Both the position numbers and the translations under genes were made by a program. A stretch of 64,000 nucleotides of DNA, from the NCBI GenBank assembly GCA_003550325.1, contig QKWP01000640.1, positions 94,523 to 158,522 on the forward strand, given 5' to 3'. The DNA comes from Gigaspora rosea. Lineage: Eukaryota; Glomeromycota; Glomeromycetes; Diversisporales; Gigasporaceae. The number at the start of each line of letters is the position of its first letter. Positions within the stretch are counted from its first letter, which is position 1. Below the pieces are notes generated by a model. That model saw only the letters and a program-made list of their open reading frames with translations, searched no databases and had not been told where the DNA came from. Below, one piece after another: positions 23,439 to 35,107 of this stretch.

Positions 23439-26400
23439 TTAAGGGATCGGAGTAGGGTTTGTGGCGGCGATGGTTTCCAATCTTTGGTATTCTCGGATTA
23501 CTTCTTGATCAGCGTTAAAGACTGTTCTGTCTAGGTGGGATATTTCGACGTTGTTCCAAGTGGGACACCTGCTTAGGGCGACATATGCTTGTCCTGTGGT
23601 GAATATATTTTCGTCCAGTGAGAGGGAGACTTTAGGTAGTGTTAAACCTTGTGTTTTATGGACGGTGAGTGCGAAGCAGTTTTGAAGGGGAAATTGCGTT
23701 CGGTGACAGTTTATCCCGTTGAGCTGGAAGTAGCTTGTGTCTTTGTGTATGTTGATGTCTATTATAGAGCCTCTGACTGAGAAGGCTATTCGAACTGATT
23801 GATTTTTGGGATCTATGACGGTTATTACTCCAACAGTGCCATTGCATATCCCATGTTCCATCAGAGAGTTATTAAGGTACATTACACATGCGCCAGGTTG
23901 TAAGCGAATAGATGAAGGTAGGTTCGTTTTTAGTTTGAACATTTTGTCGGAATGGGTTGTGTTCCATGGTGCATTGTCTACGTAGTCAATTGCATCTGAT
24001 ATTAGGTATTTGTTGTCTGTTACCGGGAGCATGTTGCATATTATCCTGTTCATTCGCTGCGCATTTTCTCTAAACCCTACTATATGTGTAGTGTTTAGTA
24101 GTGTATCTATTGTGGGGTGGTCGTGAAATTCTGTATGGCGTTGATGCAACATGTTCCAGGTTTCGGTAGAGATTGTGCCTGTTCTTACTTCTTGTAGGAG
24201 GGCGTAGAATTGTGGATCAGTATTCTGTCTGTGAGGAGTTTTCAGAAACAAAGGGTAGAATAGGGACCAGATTGATGCTTTGAATACAAGTTGGCCTGTG
24301 ACCGGGGGTAGTTGAAATAGATCACCTATGATGATTACGTTGATGCCACCAAACGCTATCGCATTATTATGTAGCCTGGCGAATAAGTTGGAGACGTAAT
24401 CTAGTAGTTCCGCAGAAACCATCGATATTTCATCGATTATTATAGTGTTGACTTGTTTTAGGCAAGAGCTGGTTTCTTTGTTTGAGATGGCTTGCGTGAA
24501 ATATTTTTCGCAGATGGATGATATGTGTAGTTCGGAGTGTATGGTTTTTCCGTTTATGTTTTGGGCTGCTACACCTGTGGGAGCTAAAAGTAGGTAGTTG
24601 GAATGTCTTTGGTCTAGTAGCCTTAAGATCAAGATAATTATGTATGATTTTCCAGTCCCGGCAGGTCCAGTTATGAAGAAGCATGGCCATTTGTTAGTGT
24701 TCATCTGACCCATGTACATGGATATGATTGATAATGCATTATATTGGTCTTGGGGTAATTCTAGCGTGGCAGTAGTAGGAATAATGTTTGGGAAGATTTT
24801 TAAGTTTTCTAACTGTATTTGAATAATGTGTTGTAGATCTGTGGGTAGTTGGTGGTTTATTGAGTGTAACAGTCTGTCTAACATTTCGGCGAATCGAGTG
24901 TTTAGGTTAGATATTCTGGAATTGTAGGTAGTAGTTTCTTGGTTTCGCAATTCAGAAAATGCGTTTGGAAATATTGATAGGTATTTTTCTCTGTAGGATT
25001 CAGTCGGGCTTGTCTTGTAATTGTTTTCACTTCTAACGGAAACATTTAGAAGAAGTTGCTGGTAAAAGTATGGTTCACCGTCTTTGATTTTGAGTAGATG
25101 ATATCTTATTACGATTTCTTTTTTTCTTTTCACGACGTAGTTTTCTAATTCATCACGGTAAGTATGTCTGGATGTTATGGGTCGTGAGGGGTAATTGAAT
25201 ATTTTTCATAGTATTGTGGGTAGGTAAGATTTTCGAATTGTGGGTCTCGAGGTCGATGCATGTATTTCATTATGGTGTTGTCGTAGTAAGGATTTTTATC
25301 ATCTTCATCTATCATGTAGGCGGGTAATACAGAACGGGTTCTCGTAGGTGGCGGGTCTGTTGTGAGGAATTTCATGGTAATAGATGAGTTGCATATCTGG
25401 TGACCAAGGAGGAGGAACATGAGTTCCATCGAGCCGAGTCTTCGTGCAATGACGTGTTCTCTCAGTGAATAGTTTTCGTAGATGTTGAAAAGGTGAGTGG
25501 GTTCCGCCTTTGAGATATATTTTGCTATATATCGTGCAAACCCTTTACTTGTTATGTACTGGATGTTCATGTGAGCATCCCAGAGTAAAAGAGTAGGGGC
25601 ATGAAACGGGATGACCCATGAGTCTGCTTCTGTTAGACATTTGTATACATAATGTGAATCTCCTTGGTAATGTGTGGTTTCGGAGTAAGAACGAGGGAAG
25701 CCGTTCTTGCAAGTTTGAGCTAGGGCATTTGGTGATCTGCACTTCTCGTTGCAGGTATGTATTTTGTTGTGGCGTATAGTTCTGGTTTGTACAATGGGTC
25801 TGGCATGGTTGACCGTATTACATTGTTCGAGATCATGTTTTCGATGGTTTCAGTTGTCAGTAACAACTGTGGGTATGCGCGGCACCTCTATTCTGGAACT
25901 CAACTCGGTCAAAAAATCGGTAATGTCACCAAATCTTGTTATATCTGGTTTTTTGTAGAGTTCTTTTTTTATGGATTGAAATCAGTGGACGAAGTAGTTG
26001 GCACAATGGAACGGTCTGTTTGTTGGTAACGTGTCTCCATTATCGCTGTTAAGTAGTATGTCTTGGAGGTGCGACCAACGGTTTTCCACCATGGTCAGTG
26101 TTATAAAAAGGGTTGGTAAGCCGAGTTTTCGTATCATCGCATTCAAGTGGAGTTGTTTTTGGTGGAAGTACGTGTCTCCAGTGCGTATAAAGGTAGGAAT
26201 CGGGGTGGTTAAGTTTTCGTCGATTATGTTAAATGTGTTATAAGAGCTCTGTTGGAGTAGTTGTCTTCCTGTCGGTAAGCGTGTGTTTGTTGTCAGATCT
26301 GTTTGTGTAGAACGTAGTATTCGGTGGATGTTTTGGTGGTGCCTTAATTTTTCGAGTTGGATATAAGAATAGAAAGCCCAATAACGATGTAGTCTCCATC

Positions 26401-27527
26401 TCAGGTCGATATTCATCAATCTCAATTTGATGTATTTACCATAGGTTTCAATACGGTTTTCATTATTTGAGGAGTAAATATTTGGAAGATCATGAAAGTG
26501 TCCTCTCCCGTCCGTGAATATGTCTGGGAAGAGAAGAGGTCCTAGATTTGGATCGTACGTAGAGATTGGAAGTCGTGTAGAGTTTTTCTCCTGAACGAAG
26601 CCTGCTATCAATCTCGTGTAGTGGAAGTCTTTGTCGTGAACTTCTTCAGGAAAGTTGTAGCTGGGTATAATTATTTCATTGGAGTTAACAGGCAGTGGGT
26701 CTTGAGCAGTTTGCGAATGTTCTGCTCTTGGGAAAGGTCGTTTAGATTATGTTGTGGGTTTAGGATTGCGAAGGGGCGAAGATACAGGCTGTTATTTGCA
26801 AGCCAGTTTGCTGCACGTTGTAAAGTACTATAAGTCTGAGCATCGTATTGGTTATTAATTGTATTATTATTGTTGTTTGGTTCTAGGAAGGCACTGAGCG
26901 ATCCCAAATATAGTGCGTGAGCTCTGATATTATGAGAGTAACCCATGCCACCGGTTAAACTCCTATATTCGGTGTAGGGGTTTCTATTTGGGGTTCTTCC
27001 CAAGGAACAATGTAAATGTACGGGTGATAAGTTTTTTCTCATGTGCAAGGGAACGGACATGATCTCTTCTGGCATGGGTGAAAGGTGGGGAAACTGAAAT
27101 CTTGTTGATAGTTTTTTGCAGGCTTCGCAAACGGGTACTCTGGGTTCGGTGATACGGTTCATATTGGGATTGAATGACAGGAGTACATTTGGTTTTGCTA
27201 CATATTGTTGTATTGGGTAAGTGAAGGTTTGATTGTAAAATATCCAAGAAGCCTTTTCAGGGTACATAAGTCTGCCGCAATATATGCAGGCTATGCGAGG
27301 CCATTGGTTAAGATGTTATTTTGGAACCTGTCATATAATCTTTGAAGTTTGGAAGACAGTCTCCAATGTTTGTGAGAGCGATGATCACTATTTTCATTCG
27401 TGTTAGGTGTTTCGAGGTTAGTGTTATCGATGTTATTAGATTGTTGTGGTACAAATTTGAACAATTCGTTTGATGATGTTTCGTATTCGTTGTCAAAGGT
27501 ATATATGGTGTTTAGATTGTAAGCCAT
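23439..27527 (-). pseudogene. Decayed Helitron Rep/Pif1-like helicase
   Basis: On the minus strand one collinear protein of about 1,360 codons is broken into pieces: N-terminus 27527-27291, then 27267-26671, 26611-25982, 25835-25175 and 25180-23439. In order it shows a CxxC..CxxC zinc-binding pair (CIYC, CEAC), a Helitron-like N-terminal domain, the Rep HUH site (RVEFQNRGAAHTHSCY at about 25910-25865), the YIAKYISKAEP block, and a Pif1-family SF1B helicase. The helicase has Walker A GPAGTGKS (about 24650), DEISMV (about 24420), LFQLPPVTG and a C-terminal LTVHKTQGLTL motif. The role would be rolling-circle transposition. Lesions: single-base shifts near 27300, 26675, 25900-25870 and 25180, and a TGA at about 25978. 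The helicase domain itself is intact, and AATAAA follows the stop. Confidence 0.85.
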
Positions 27528-27889
27528 AGTTTTTTTTATTTTTTTGTTTTTATGTTTTCATGTTTGTTATGGGTATATATATATTTATTTTCGTTTATTG
27601 CTTAGGTGGAGTATTTCTATATGTTACTAGTGTATGGCGTCGATTACACGTACAAAACAGATAAGTTTTTTTTTTGTTTTAATAAGTTTTTGATCTTAGC
27701 GTGAAATAGTATAAATAAAAAATTATTTGTATTTTATTATTTTAGTTTATTACGAATGGTTAGAATATTTTTACGATTACTAATCAGGTTAATCGTTATT
27801 TAATCGTAATAATTTTTTTAAAGATTAGTAATTTAATTTATATGCTGTTATTATTTTTTTTATTATAAATTGATTTATTTATTAGGAAA

Positions 27890-28085
27890 ATTTTTTATGA
27901 CATCGGCAAATTTTTATATAGATATATATCGATTACTAACCGGTAAGATATATATTGATTATCAACACCCCTATCGATTACTATTGATAGTGATAGTAAT
28001 CAATTATTATCCGGTTAATACCCTATCGATTACTATCGATAGTGATAGTAATCGATATATATCTGGTTATATCGAATATGATATC
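27890..28085. repeat. ATCGAT-centred palindromes upstream of the Rep gene
   Basis: Two adjacent copies of a self-complementary block (TATCGATTACTATYGATAGTG then ATAGTAATCRAT), each flanked by CCGGTTAATA/ACCGGTAAGATA motifs, lie 360-560 bp upstream of the Helitron reading frame. They could form hairpins or act as iterons. The description is direct; the role is speculative. Confidence 0.55.
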
Positions 28086-28279
28086 AATTAATAATTATTA
28101 TATTCACATAATCATGCTTTTTGAACATTTTACAGGTTTTCGCAAGTTTTCACAATTTAATTATAAATTTTTTTTTTATTTATTATTATTATATAATATT
28201 TTAATTTATTAAATATACAATAATCACAAGTTTTCGCTATTTAATATAAAATTTTATTTTTTTATTATATATTATATTT

Positions 28280-29216
28280 TAAATATTACATATATTATAT
28301 ATTATTATAAAAAAATGACAAAAAAATAAATCCAAAAAAACGAAACCAAAAAAAATTAAAAAAATGAAACCAAAAAAAATAAACTAATATATTCTTTATA
28401 TCGCTCATATTCGCTTATATTCGTTTATATTTGCTTATATTCGCTACTTCTTGCAAAGTCCCAGAAAGTTAGGTCGTTTTCTTGCAAAGTTCCGAAAGAA
28501 GTAAGGAATAAATAAAATAAAATAAAATTAAAAAAATAAGTAAAAAAATAACAAACAAAAAACAAACCAAAAAAATAACAAGAAAAAACAAAAATGAAAA
28601 AAAATAAATTTATATTTCGCCCATATTCGATTATATTCGATTATATTCGTTCATATTCGTGACTTCTTGCAAAGAATTGGTGTTCTTGTAAAGTGCTGGA
28701 AAGTCAAGTCATTTTCTTGCAAAGTTTCGAAAGAAGTAAAGGATAAATAAAATAAAATAAAGTTAAAAAAATAAGTAAAAAAAAAGAAAACAAACAAAAA
28801 ACAAAAAATGTAAGCAAACTAAATAAAAAAATAAACAAAGCCCCAAATCTCCATTTCGAGTTCGTGTTTTTGCAATTTAGAAATTGTCGAAGGTTTTCGC
28901 AAAGTGCCAGAATAAAATAAATCAATAAAAATAAAAAAAAAACAAAAAACAAAAAAAAACATAAAACAAAAAAAAAATAAACGAAACCTTGCAAAAACTT
29001 GTGATAACTAGCGAAAACTTGCGAAAACTTGTGAAAACTTGCATTTTTGAACTTTCGAAATTGCTAAAGTAAGTAGTTGTATGTTCTTGCAAAGTGTCGA
29101 AAGGCTAAGTTGGCTTGTGCTAAGTACCGAAACGTCACTGGATTTCTTGCAAAGTGCTGGTGGTAAAGTGTAGAAATAAAATAAAAAAAATTAAAAAATA
29201 AAAAAAAATATATATA

Positions 29217-29247
<31 letters not shown>

Positions 29248-29570
29248 CAAAAAGAAAAAAAAAAAAAAAAAACGAAAAAAAGGAAAATGAAAAAACAATG
29301 TAAAATTGATAGAAGATCGAAATTATAAACAAAAAATAAACAAAGATCTAATCTGATCTTGTGGTACAATCATCGAAAATTATCGAAACATTTCAAAAAT
29401 ATTAGTCAAACGCGTCCTTGATATGACCCAGGTTACAGATTATCCTAAATATTAAAAAAAAAGAAAGAGAAAAAAAAAGAGAGAAAAAAAAAAGAGAGAG
29501 AGAGAAAAAAAAGAGAGAAAAAAAAAAAAGAGAGAGAAAAAAAAGAGAGAGGGGGCAAAAAGGGAAAGGA
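28280..29570. repeat. Low-complexity A-rich and GA-rich DNA with TTCTTGCAAAGT repeats
   Basis: Repeated modules TTCTTGCAAAGTNCCGAAAG, each followed by AAATAAAATAAAATWAAAAAA runs, occur at about 28450, 28680, 28880, 29080 and 29140. They are followed by an A-run with TATATATA (29160-29280) and a GA microsatellite (29460-29555). The Phe-rich minus-strand frames here are by-products of A-runs. Related modules reappear at 62.8-63.5 kb. Confidence 0.75.
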
Positions 29571-29729
29571 GGTAAAAATTGGCCAAAACGACTTTTTTTT
29601 TTTAAGTTTTTTTTTTCCTATGCCAGTTTTCTTTATTTTGTTTTTCTCTTTATTTTTAACATACTTTTTTTTGAAAATTTACTTTTTTTTATTTTTTTTT
29701 TACTCGGTGATCTGGGATGAAATTTTTGT

Positions 29730-30010
29730 AACGTGGTCAAAACACTATGTAATCGTTAAAGATCTGTTGATCGGTATATATCGTTGTGGTCAAAACACTG
29801 TGTAATCGTTAAAGATCTGTTAATCGTTATATATTGTTTTAAATAATTCCGATTATAATCGATTTGTAGATATATAACGATTTAATATAAAAAATAATAT
29901 ATATCGATTTAGATATATATTGATTTTTATCCAGTTAATCGATATATAGCGATATTTTATAATCGATATAAAACGATTAAGTGTTATATATCGATCAATA
30001 TCTATATATA
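29730..30010. repeat. Direct repeats of CAAAACACTRTGTAATCGTTAA and TATATCGAT cluster
   Basis: A unit of about 51 bp (TGGTCAAAACACT..AAAGATCTGTTRATCG) is present twice in tandem (29736-29835), followed by a cluster of ATATATCGAT palindromic words to 30010. It lies between the accessory and helicase pseudogenes. Non-coding. Confidence 0.6.
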
Positions 30011-30385
30011 AAATTTCCTGATGATTGTAGGTATATACGTTGATATAATTATGCGGAAAAGCTAATCAGGTAATGTTAGAATTTTAGTATAAAATAAATA
30101 TGTCATCTTTATTTCATTTTGTTGTTATTTCTTTATTATTAATTATAATTGTTACATATTTGTATGTAGTTATATTAGTTTTTTATACGAAAATAAATTG
30201 GTTGGTAAAGATAAAATTTAATACGAATATGTTTTATTTTATTTTTTTTTACGTATAATATAATATTTAATACGATGTTTGTATAATATTCATATTTCAG
30301 GTATAAGTATAACGTTTTTTAGACGAAAAGAAAAAAGTGAATGTTCATAGAGAAAATAAATCAATATTTATAAGGTTAATTAGAA

Positions 30386-31340
30386 TTATTTAGTATTTTC
30401 TGTATTATCTTGATTATTTTGATCCTGGGCAGGTTGTTCATTTGTCATATTTGGGATCGGGTTTTTACCAAGGGCGGCCGAAAGATTTTGCTGGGTCGAC
30501 GTAGCATTCATATTCGATAGTGAAGCTTTTTTATTTTTTCAAAGGTCGTGGAGTAGCACCTCGGGGTTGACTATTTGTTCTTTGAGAATATCCAGGTATG
30601 GTTGTTTGGAATAACCAAGGAATAGCCTGGGTTGCGTATTTAAAAACTCATGATTCGATATTATGATTGACAGATCTTCTAATATAACGATATGTTTTCC
30701 AGAGAATACGTTGTTTTCGAATTGATAATAAATTGTACCCACCAGAACCACTGTAGTCACTCGTGCGTTTTGATTTATCGAGGTCGTTTTGTTTGAGAGA
30801 TATTTATTGTTGGAACTATGCTTGGCCTCTACTGTGAAATTCGATGCTTCTTTATTACCGATCCTTTCATCAACATGAAATTCGAGGATTAAGTTGCCTT
30901 CAATTTCTTTAACAGTCTGAGTGGTAAGTCCCACTATGACCGAATTAATGCTATTGCCGGCATAGTGTTGAAGTCAAAGTTTAACGTTTTGATCGATGTT
31001 GCACTAACCTATTGATTTTTTTAATAAAAACCGATTAATTAATCGAATAGTTTTTTTTTTTAGCTAAAGAATTAGTGACAAATCGATATACCGAATAATA
31101 ATTGTTATTTCTGATGAATTTTCCTTTCAAATATTCTACATCTCCTGTTTCAAACGGCTCAATAAGATTGTTCGTCGGTTCGTTCACGGAGAGAAAAGCC
31201 TTTACATTCAAGTAGATGATTTTAGTTGGGTCATCATCTTGTAATCTTACTATACCGGTTGCTTCCTTTATGATAAATTCTCGCACTATGCATTCTGTAC
31301 AAGAATGAATGTAGCAGATAGTCGATAATTTTGCGGGCAT
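30386..31340 (-). pseudogene. Two-exon OB-fold-like accessory protein, broken
   Basis: Exon 1 (31340-31092) starts MPAKLSTICYIHSCTECI and contains GDVEYLKGKFIRNNNYYS. An 83-bp intron (31091-31009, GTATAT..AATAG) joins it in phase to SATSIKTLNFDFNTMPA. After a one-base shift near 30955 the frame continues as INSVIVGLTTQTVKEIEGN to 30539, where a TGA interrupts. The same frame then runs on through KNKKASLSNMNATSTQQN to TAA at 30386-30388. Total is about 285 codons. The GDVVYxKGxF..xYYxVxAxxI pattern recalls OB-fold single-strand-binding proteins (RPA-like), which some Helitrons carry; I infer a Helitron accessory protein. It lies upstream of, and on the same strand as, the Rep/helicase gene. 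The nonsense codon and shift make it non-functional. Confidence 0.55.
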
Positions 31341-33739
31341 TTTTTTTTTACTATAATTATTTAATTTATTTTTTTTTTAATTGTTTTAATTATTATAATT
31401 TTTTTTTAATTCAATTTTTAAAGAAGTTAAAGAAGGATGTACTTTAAAAAGTAATCAAGGTATTTATATCTCTTTGTTATATTAATTCGGGTTCGTTTTT
31501 TTTTATTTTTTTCCTTACATTACAAACAAATTCGTAATTAGTTTTTTCTTTTTCGTAACACAAAGGGGCAAACGAAAATCTGATTTTACGAAATCATTAT
31601 GATCAAGTTTGTAAAAATTTCATCTTTTAGTTTATTATATTTATTTATATTTATAATATTTAATTAATTAAAAAATATTTTTTTGTTATATTCATTCGTC
31701 CAGGTAGGTTCTCACGCATAATTTAATCGTAATCAGTTTTTTTTTTTTTGTGACCTAAAAAGAGTGGACAAAAATTGGAGTTTTACGAAATCATTACGAT
31801 TTATCGAATAAAAGTTGTATCATATAGTTTTTAGTATATTTTCAATTTCGTAATATTCACATTCGTTCGATTTTAAGAAATTACGTATTATATACATTTT
31901 TAAAATTATTTAGACTAATTAGACTAAACATATTAAAATCGAATGTTAAAAAGTTTAAAATTATAACATTCGTTCGAAATCATAGATTAAATACTACGAT
32001 AAATAAAGGTAATACTTTACCGGAAATTAAATACTGAAATAAAAATTACGACATATAAAGATAACAAAAATTAATTTCTGGTAATGTATTTAAAAATATC
32101 TCATGTAAAACTTATTTTGGATAAATGTTTTTTTACGAATATTACATTCTCATGAAATCATTTAGTCAGGTTAGCAATATTTCACTTGAAATTTGTAATA
32201 TTTGCCTTTTTTAGTATCTGATTTTGGTGTTTTTTTAGTATTCGATTTTTTAGTACGGTAATTTTTTTTTTAATATTTAAAGAGCAAGAGCTCGCATGGA
32301 GGGCAGGTGGGGCGATAATTGTAAAAATTGTTAAATCTATTTAAAATTTAATTAAATTTAAAATCTATTTAAAATTTAAATTTAAATATTAATACGTATT
32401 AGAAATTTAGAAATAGAGTATTTAAAAAACAGATAGAATTTTTTTCCTAATTCGGTTAAAAGTTTTTTCCTAATCTGTTTAACTGTTTAAAAAAATCCAA
32501 CCAAAAAGGATACGATTGACAAGTTTTCCGCCAATTTTCGAACCAGTACCATCACGAAAATTACCATTTTTTACTGTTTGTATTACCATCTTCACATACC
32601 CGATTGGGAAAAAAAGACCAAATGAAATATAATTAGTGTAACTTTACTAATAGATCCGACACATCCGACTCGGAAATTTGAATATAGCCCTGTAAAAAAT
32701 CGATCATTACTACATTGATCGAATTATTATACATTTCGGTAATAATTACTACATTCCTGCATTATGGATTCTCATTACTACATTTCTTATAATTAGTCGT
32801 AGTCCTTACCTCATTCTTGGTAATCGGGTAATTCTAGATGGGGACATATAAAAAGGATCGCTTTATGTATTGGAAAATTATTTTTTTAAGAAGTTAGCTT
32901 TTAAAACGCATAGATAGTTTTAATTTCTTATACACATACTGTACATATGTATAAACCACTCTCCCAATATCAAATAAATACGTACATTTATAAATCTTCG
33001 AACTCTTAATAATACTGTAATACACATTTTGATCGGCATATCCACATGCAATGATTGGTGTGATTTTATTGCGCCGAAGCTACGGACAGTTCTTAGAGAC
33101 AGTTCAGTGGACAAGGGTAACGGCTAGGGTAGGTGGATTTAGTTAATGTCAGTCATCATGCACTGCTGTAGACTTGGCGATTTTATTGAATAAATTAAAT
33201 CATATGTCAACAATCGATGATAAATTTTCAATTTAAGCAAGTCTGGATTCTTATCAATTATTAACTATTTTTTAATAATTTAATTTGATTAGTGCATTGT
33301 GTGATTATCCGCATTTATGTCATAATAAGATCATTAAAGTTTTTTTAAACCTGCAAAAATCTTGATTATTCACGTGATCAAAACTTATGAATGTATTCGA
33401 TTTATTCAATGCATATTGTTAAATCTGCAAATATTGCGACATTTCAATCATTTGTGATGTCATATCAGATATATTCGCAATCGATCGATGAATTATTATT
33501 AACAATTAATACGTAATAATTGTGAATCAAAGATACGGAAACGTCTTTAATCATAACATTCATAGTCTTGCATGATAATATCGCAACTCAGTAGTCAGCT
33601 ATTTATGATTTTTAAAATCGACTTTTGCGCGTTATACATGCGATATTATTATCAGGATATGAATAATATCAATGACATGCAATAACGAACCACTTAGTGT
33701 GTTGTGTATTATCGAATAATAGCTCTTTATTTTATTTTA
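31341..33739. other. No gene seen; AT-rich
   Basis: There are runs of T and A, and short similar phrases such as TTACGAAATCATTAYGAT at about 31585 and 31785. The minus-strand 64-codon frame at 32920-33114 has no recognisable feature. Nothing further could be supported. Confidence 0.5.
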
Positions 33740-34570
33740 TTTTTTAATAGTAACTCTAACTACTACATGTCGCTGAAATAACGAATAAATTTCATGACAG
33801 AATGTTTACAATAACATGACAAAATGGTAGTTCCATGTAAACCAACTCAACCTTAGCTACAAACTATGTATCCTGGAATGGCAAGTTTTGTGACAGAATT
33901 TTTATAGACAAACTACTTAATTCCAATGCAAACTAATTTAGCCACATTCTGTAGTCATCAGAATAGCGAATAAGTTAGTAAAAAACTTTTTACAATTCAC
34001 AGTAGTAATCACAATAATTCCAACGTTTAACCATAAACACATACTGCGGTCAGTTCTGTAATAAAATTTTTAACGACAACGCACAATAGCTGATAGAGAT
34101 AACAATAATGCAAACTAACTCAATCTTAATCATGTAGTAACAACTTAACAATCATAGGAATAGAGAATGAACAATAAAATATAATAACAAATAAACTCTA
34201 ACAATTACTGTGGTTACCGGGATAGCGAGTAGGTTTTGTAACAAAATTTTACAATAACTCACGATAGAAATTACGATAATTCAATACGAACTAACTTAAC
34301 TGCATATAAATCATGACGATTCCAAAGCAAACTAACTTATCAACATACAGTGGTTATCAGAGCAGCAAGAAATTCTGTAACAGAATTTTTACAATAGCTC
34401 ATATAGCAGAAATTAAGATAATTCTGATATTAACTAACCTTACTTACCACATTAGCGAATAAGTATGTATCAAAATTCTTTACAATAAAATTATAATTAA
34501 CATTACGATAATTATAATGCAAACTAACACAATCTTAACCTTATACTGTATGTACTGCTATAACTAATCA
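33740..34570. repeat. Decayed ~95-160-bp minisatellite
   Basis: Seven or more highly diverged copies of a phrase built from CAAACTAACTYAAYC, then ATAYTGTGGTYATCAG, then AATAGCGAATAAGTT, then TGTAACAGAATTTTTACAATA. CAAACTAAC-like anchors fall near 33843, 33943, 34112, 34272, 34330, 34425 and 34518. No coding potential. Confidence 0.55.
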
Positions 34571-34700
34571 ATATAGCACTGCATATATACTACTCACGAA
34601 TACAACGATTTGATTGGATTTTGTGTGGTAGATTATTAGTTGCGGGGGCACTTTATGCAATGTTATACTTTAATAGGACTAAAAAATACTATATAAGATG

Positions 34701-34730
34701 GGTGGCGCGAATGCGCCACCATCGCACTAG
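34701..34730 (+). mobile_element. Helitron-type 3' terminus (hairpin + CTAG)
   Basis: A perfect 8-bp stem with a 4-nt loop (GGTGGCGC-GAAT-GCGCCACC, 34701-34720) is followed after six nucleotides by CTAG (34727-34730) and then T. This is the canonical 3' end of a Helitron inserted at A^T. It is on the plus strand, opposite to the Rep/helicase pseudogene, so the gene may be a passenger or the end may belong to a different Helitron. Locus B resumes exactly at 34731. Confidence 0.75.
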
Positions 34731-35107
34731 TATAAAATAAAAAGTTTTGACACCCAACTCCTAAAAGTTACATAATAAATATTTGACATTGATGATCCAG
34801 AATAAAAAATTCATGTGAAAATGGGATACGTGATTTTAAGAGGTGCCTGTCGTCTATAAGTTGTATATTGATTGATCATCTATGAACGGCGTGTACTTAC
34901 TAAATAAGGCAGTATCATGGTGTAAATGACTTTTTTCATTATCGTTATCGAATATAAAGCAGCGCCTTTTTATTTTTTTTTTCTTTTTCTCAAGTTTCTC
35001 TTGGTTTTAAACCTCAACAAAAAAAAAAATCTGTTTTATACATCTAACAAAAAAAACCCCCGTTTAAACTTTTAACAAAAGCTCAACCACAAAAAAAAAA
35101 AAAGAAA

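Larger units (their letters stand above)
22757..34730. mobile_element. ~12-kb insertion that splits locus B
   Basis: Locus A reads continuously across GTTCTTAATATAAAATAAAAG (10474-10494). In locus B the left part of this sequence stops at about 22756 and the right part (TATAAAATAAAAAGTTTTGAC) starts at 34731. The intervening DNA carries a minus-strand Helitron Rep/helicase pseudogene, an accessory OB-fold-like pseudogene, AT-rich low-complexity blocks, and a plus-strand Helitron-type 3' terminus at its right edge. It may be one large Helitron with captured sequence or several nested insertions. The left terminus does not show a clean TC start. Confidence 0.6.

Noticed and set aside
28704-29369. 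Phe/Leu-rich minus-strand frames
   Set aside because: Translation of long A-runs in low-complexity DNA.
22757-34730. Interpretation as a single simple Helitron in the orientation of its Rep gene
   Set aside because: The only clear terminus (hairpin + CTAG) is on the opposite strand at the Rep-gene upstream side, and no TC or hairpin end was found near 22.76-23.4 kb, so only a composite insertion is claimed.
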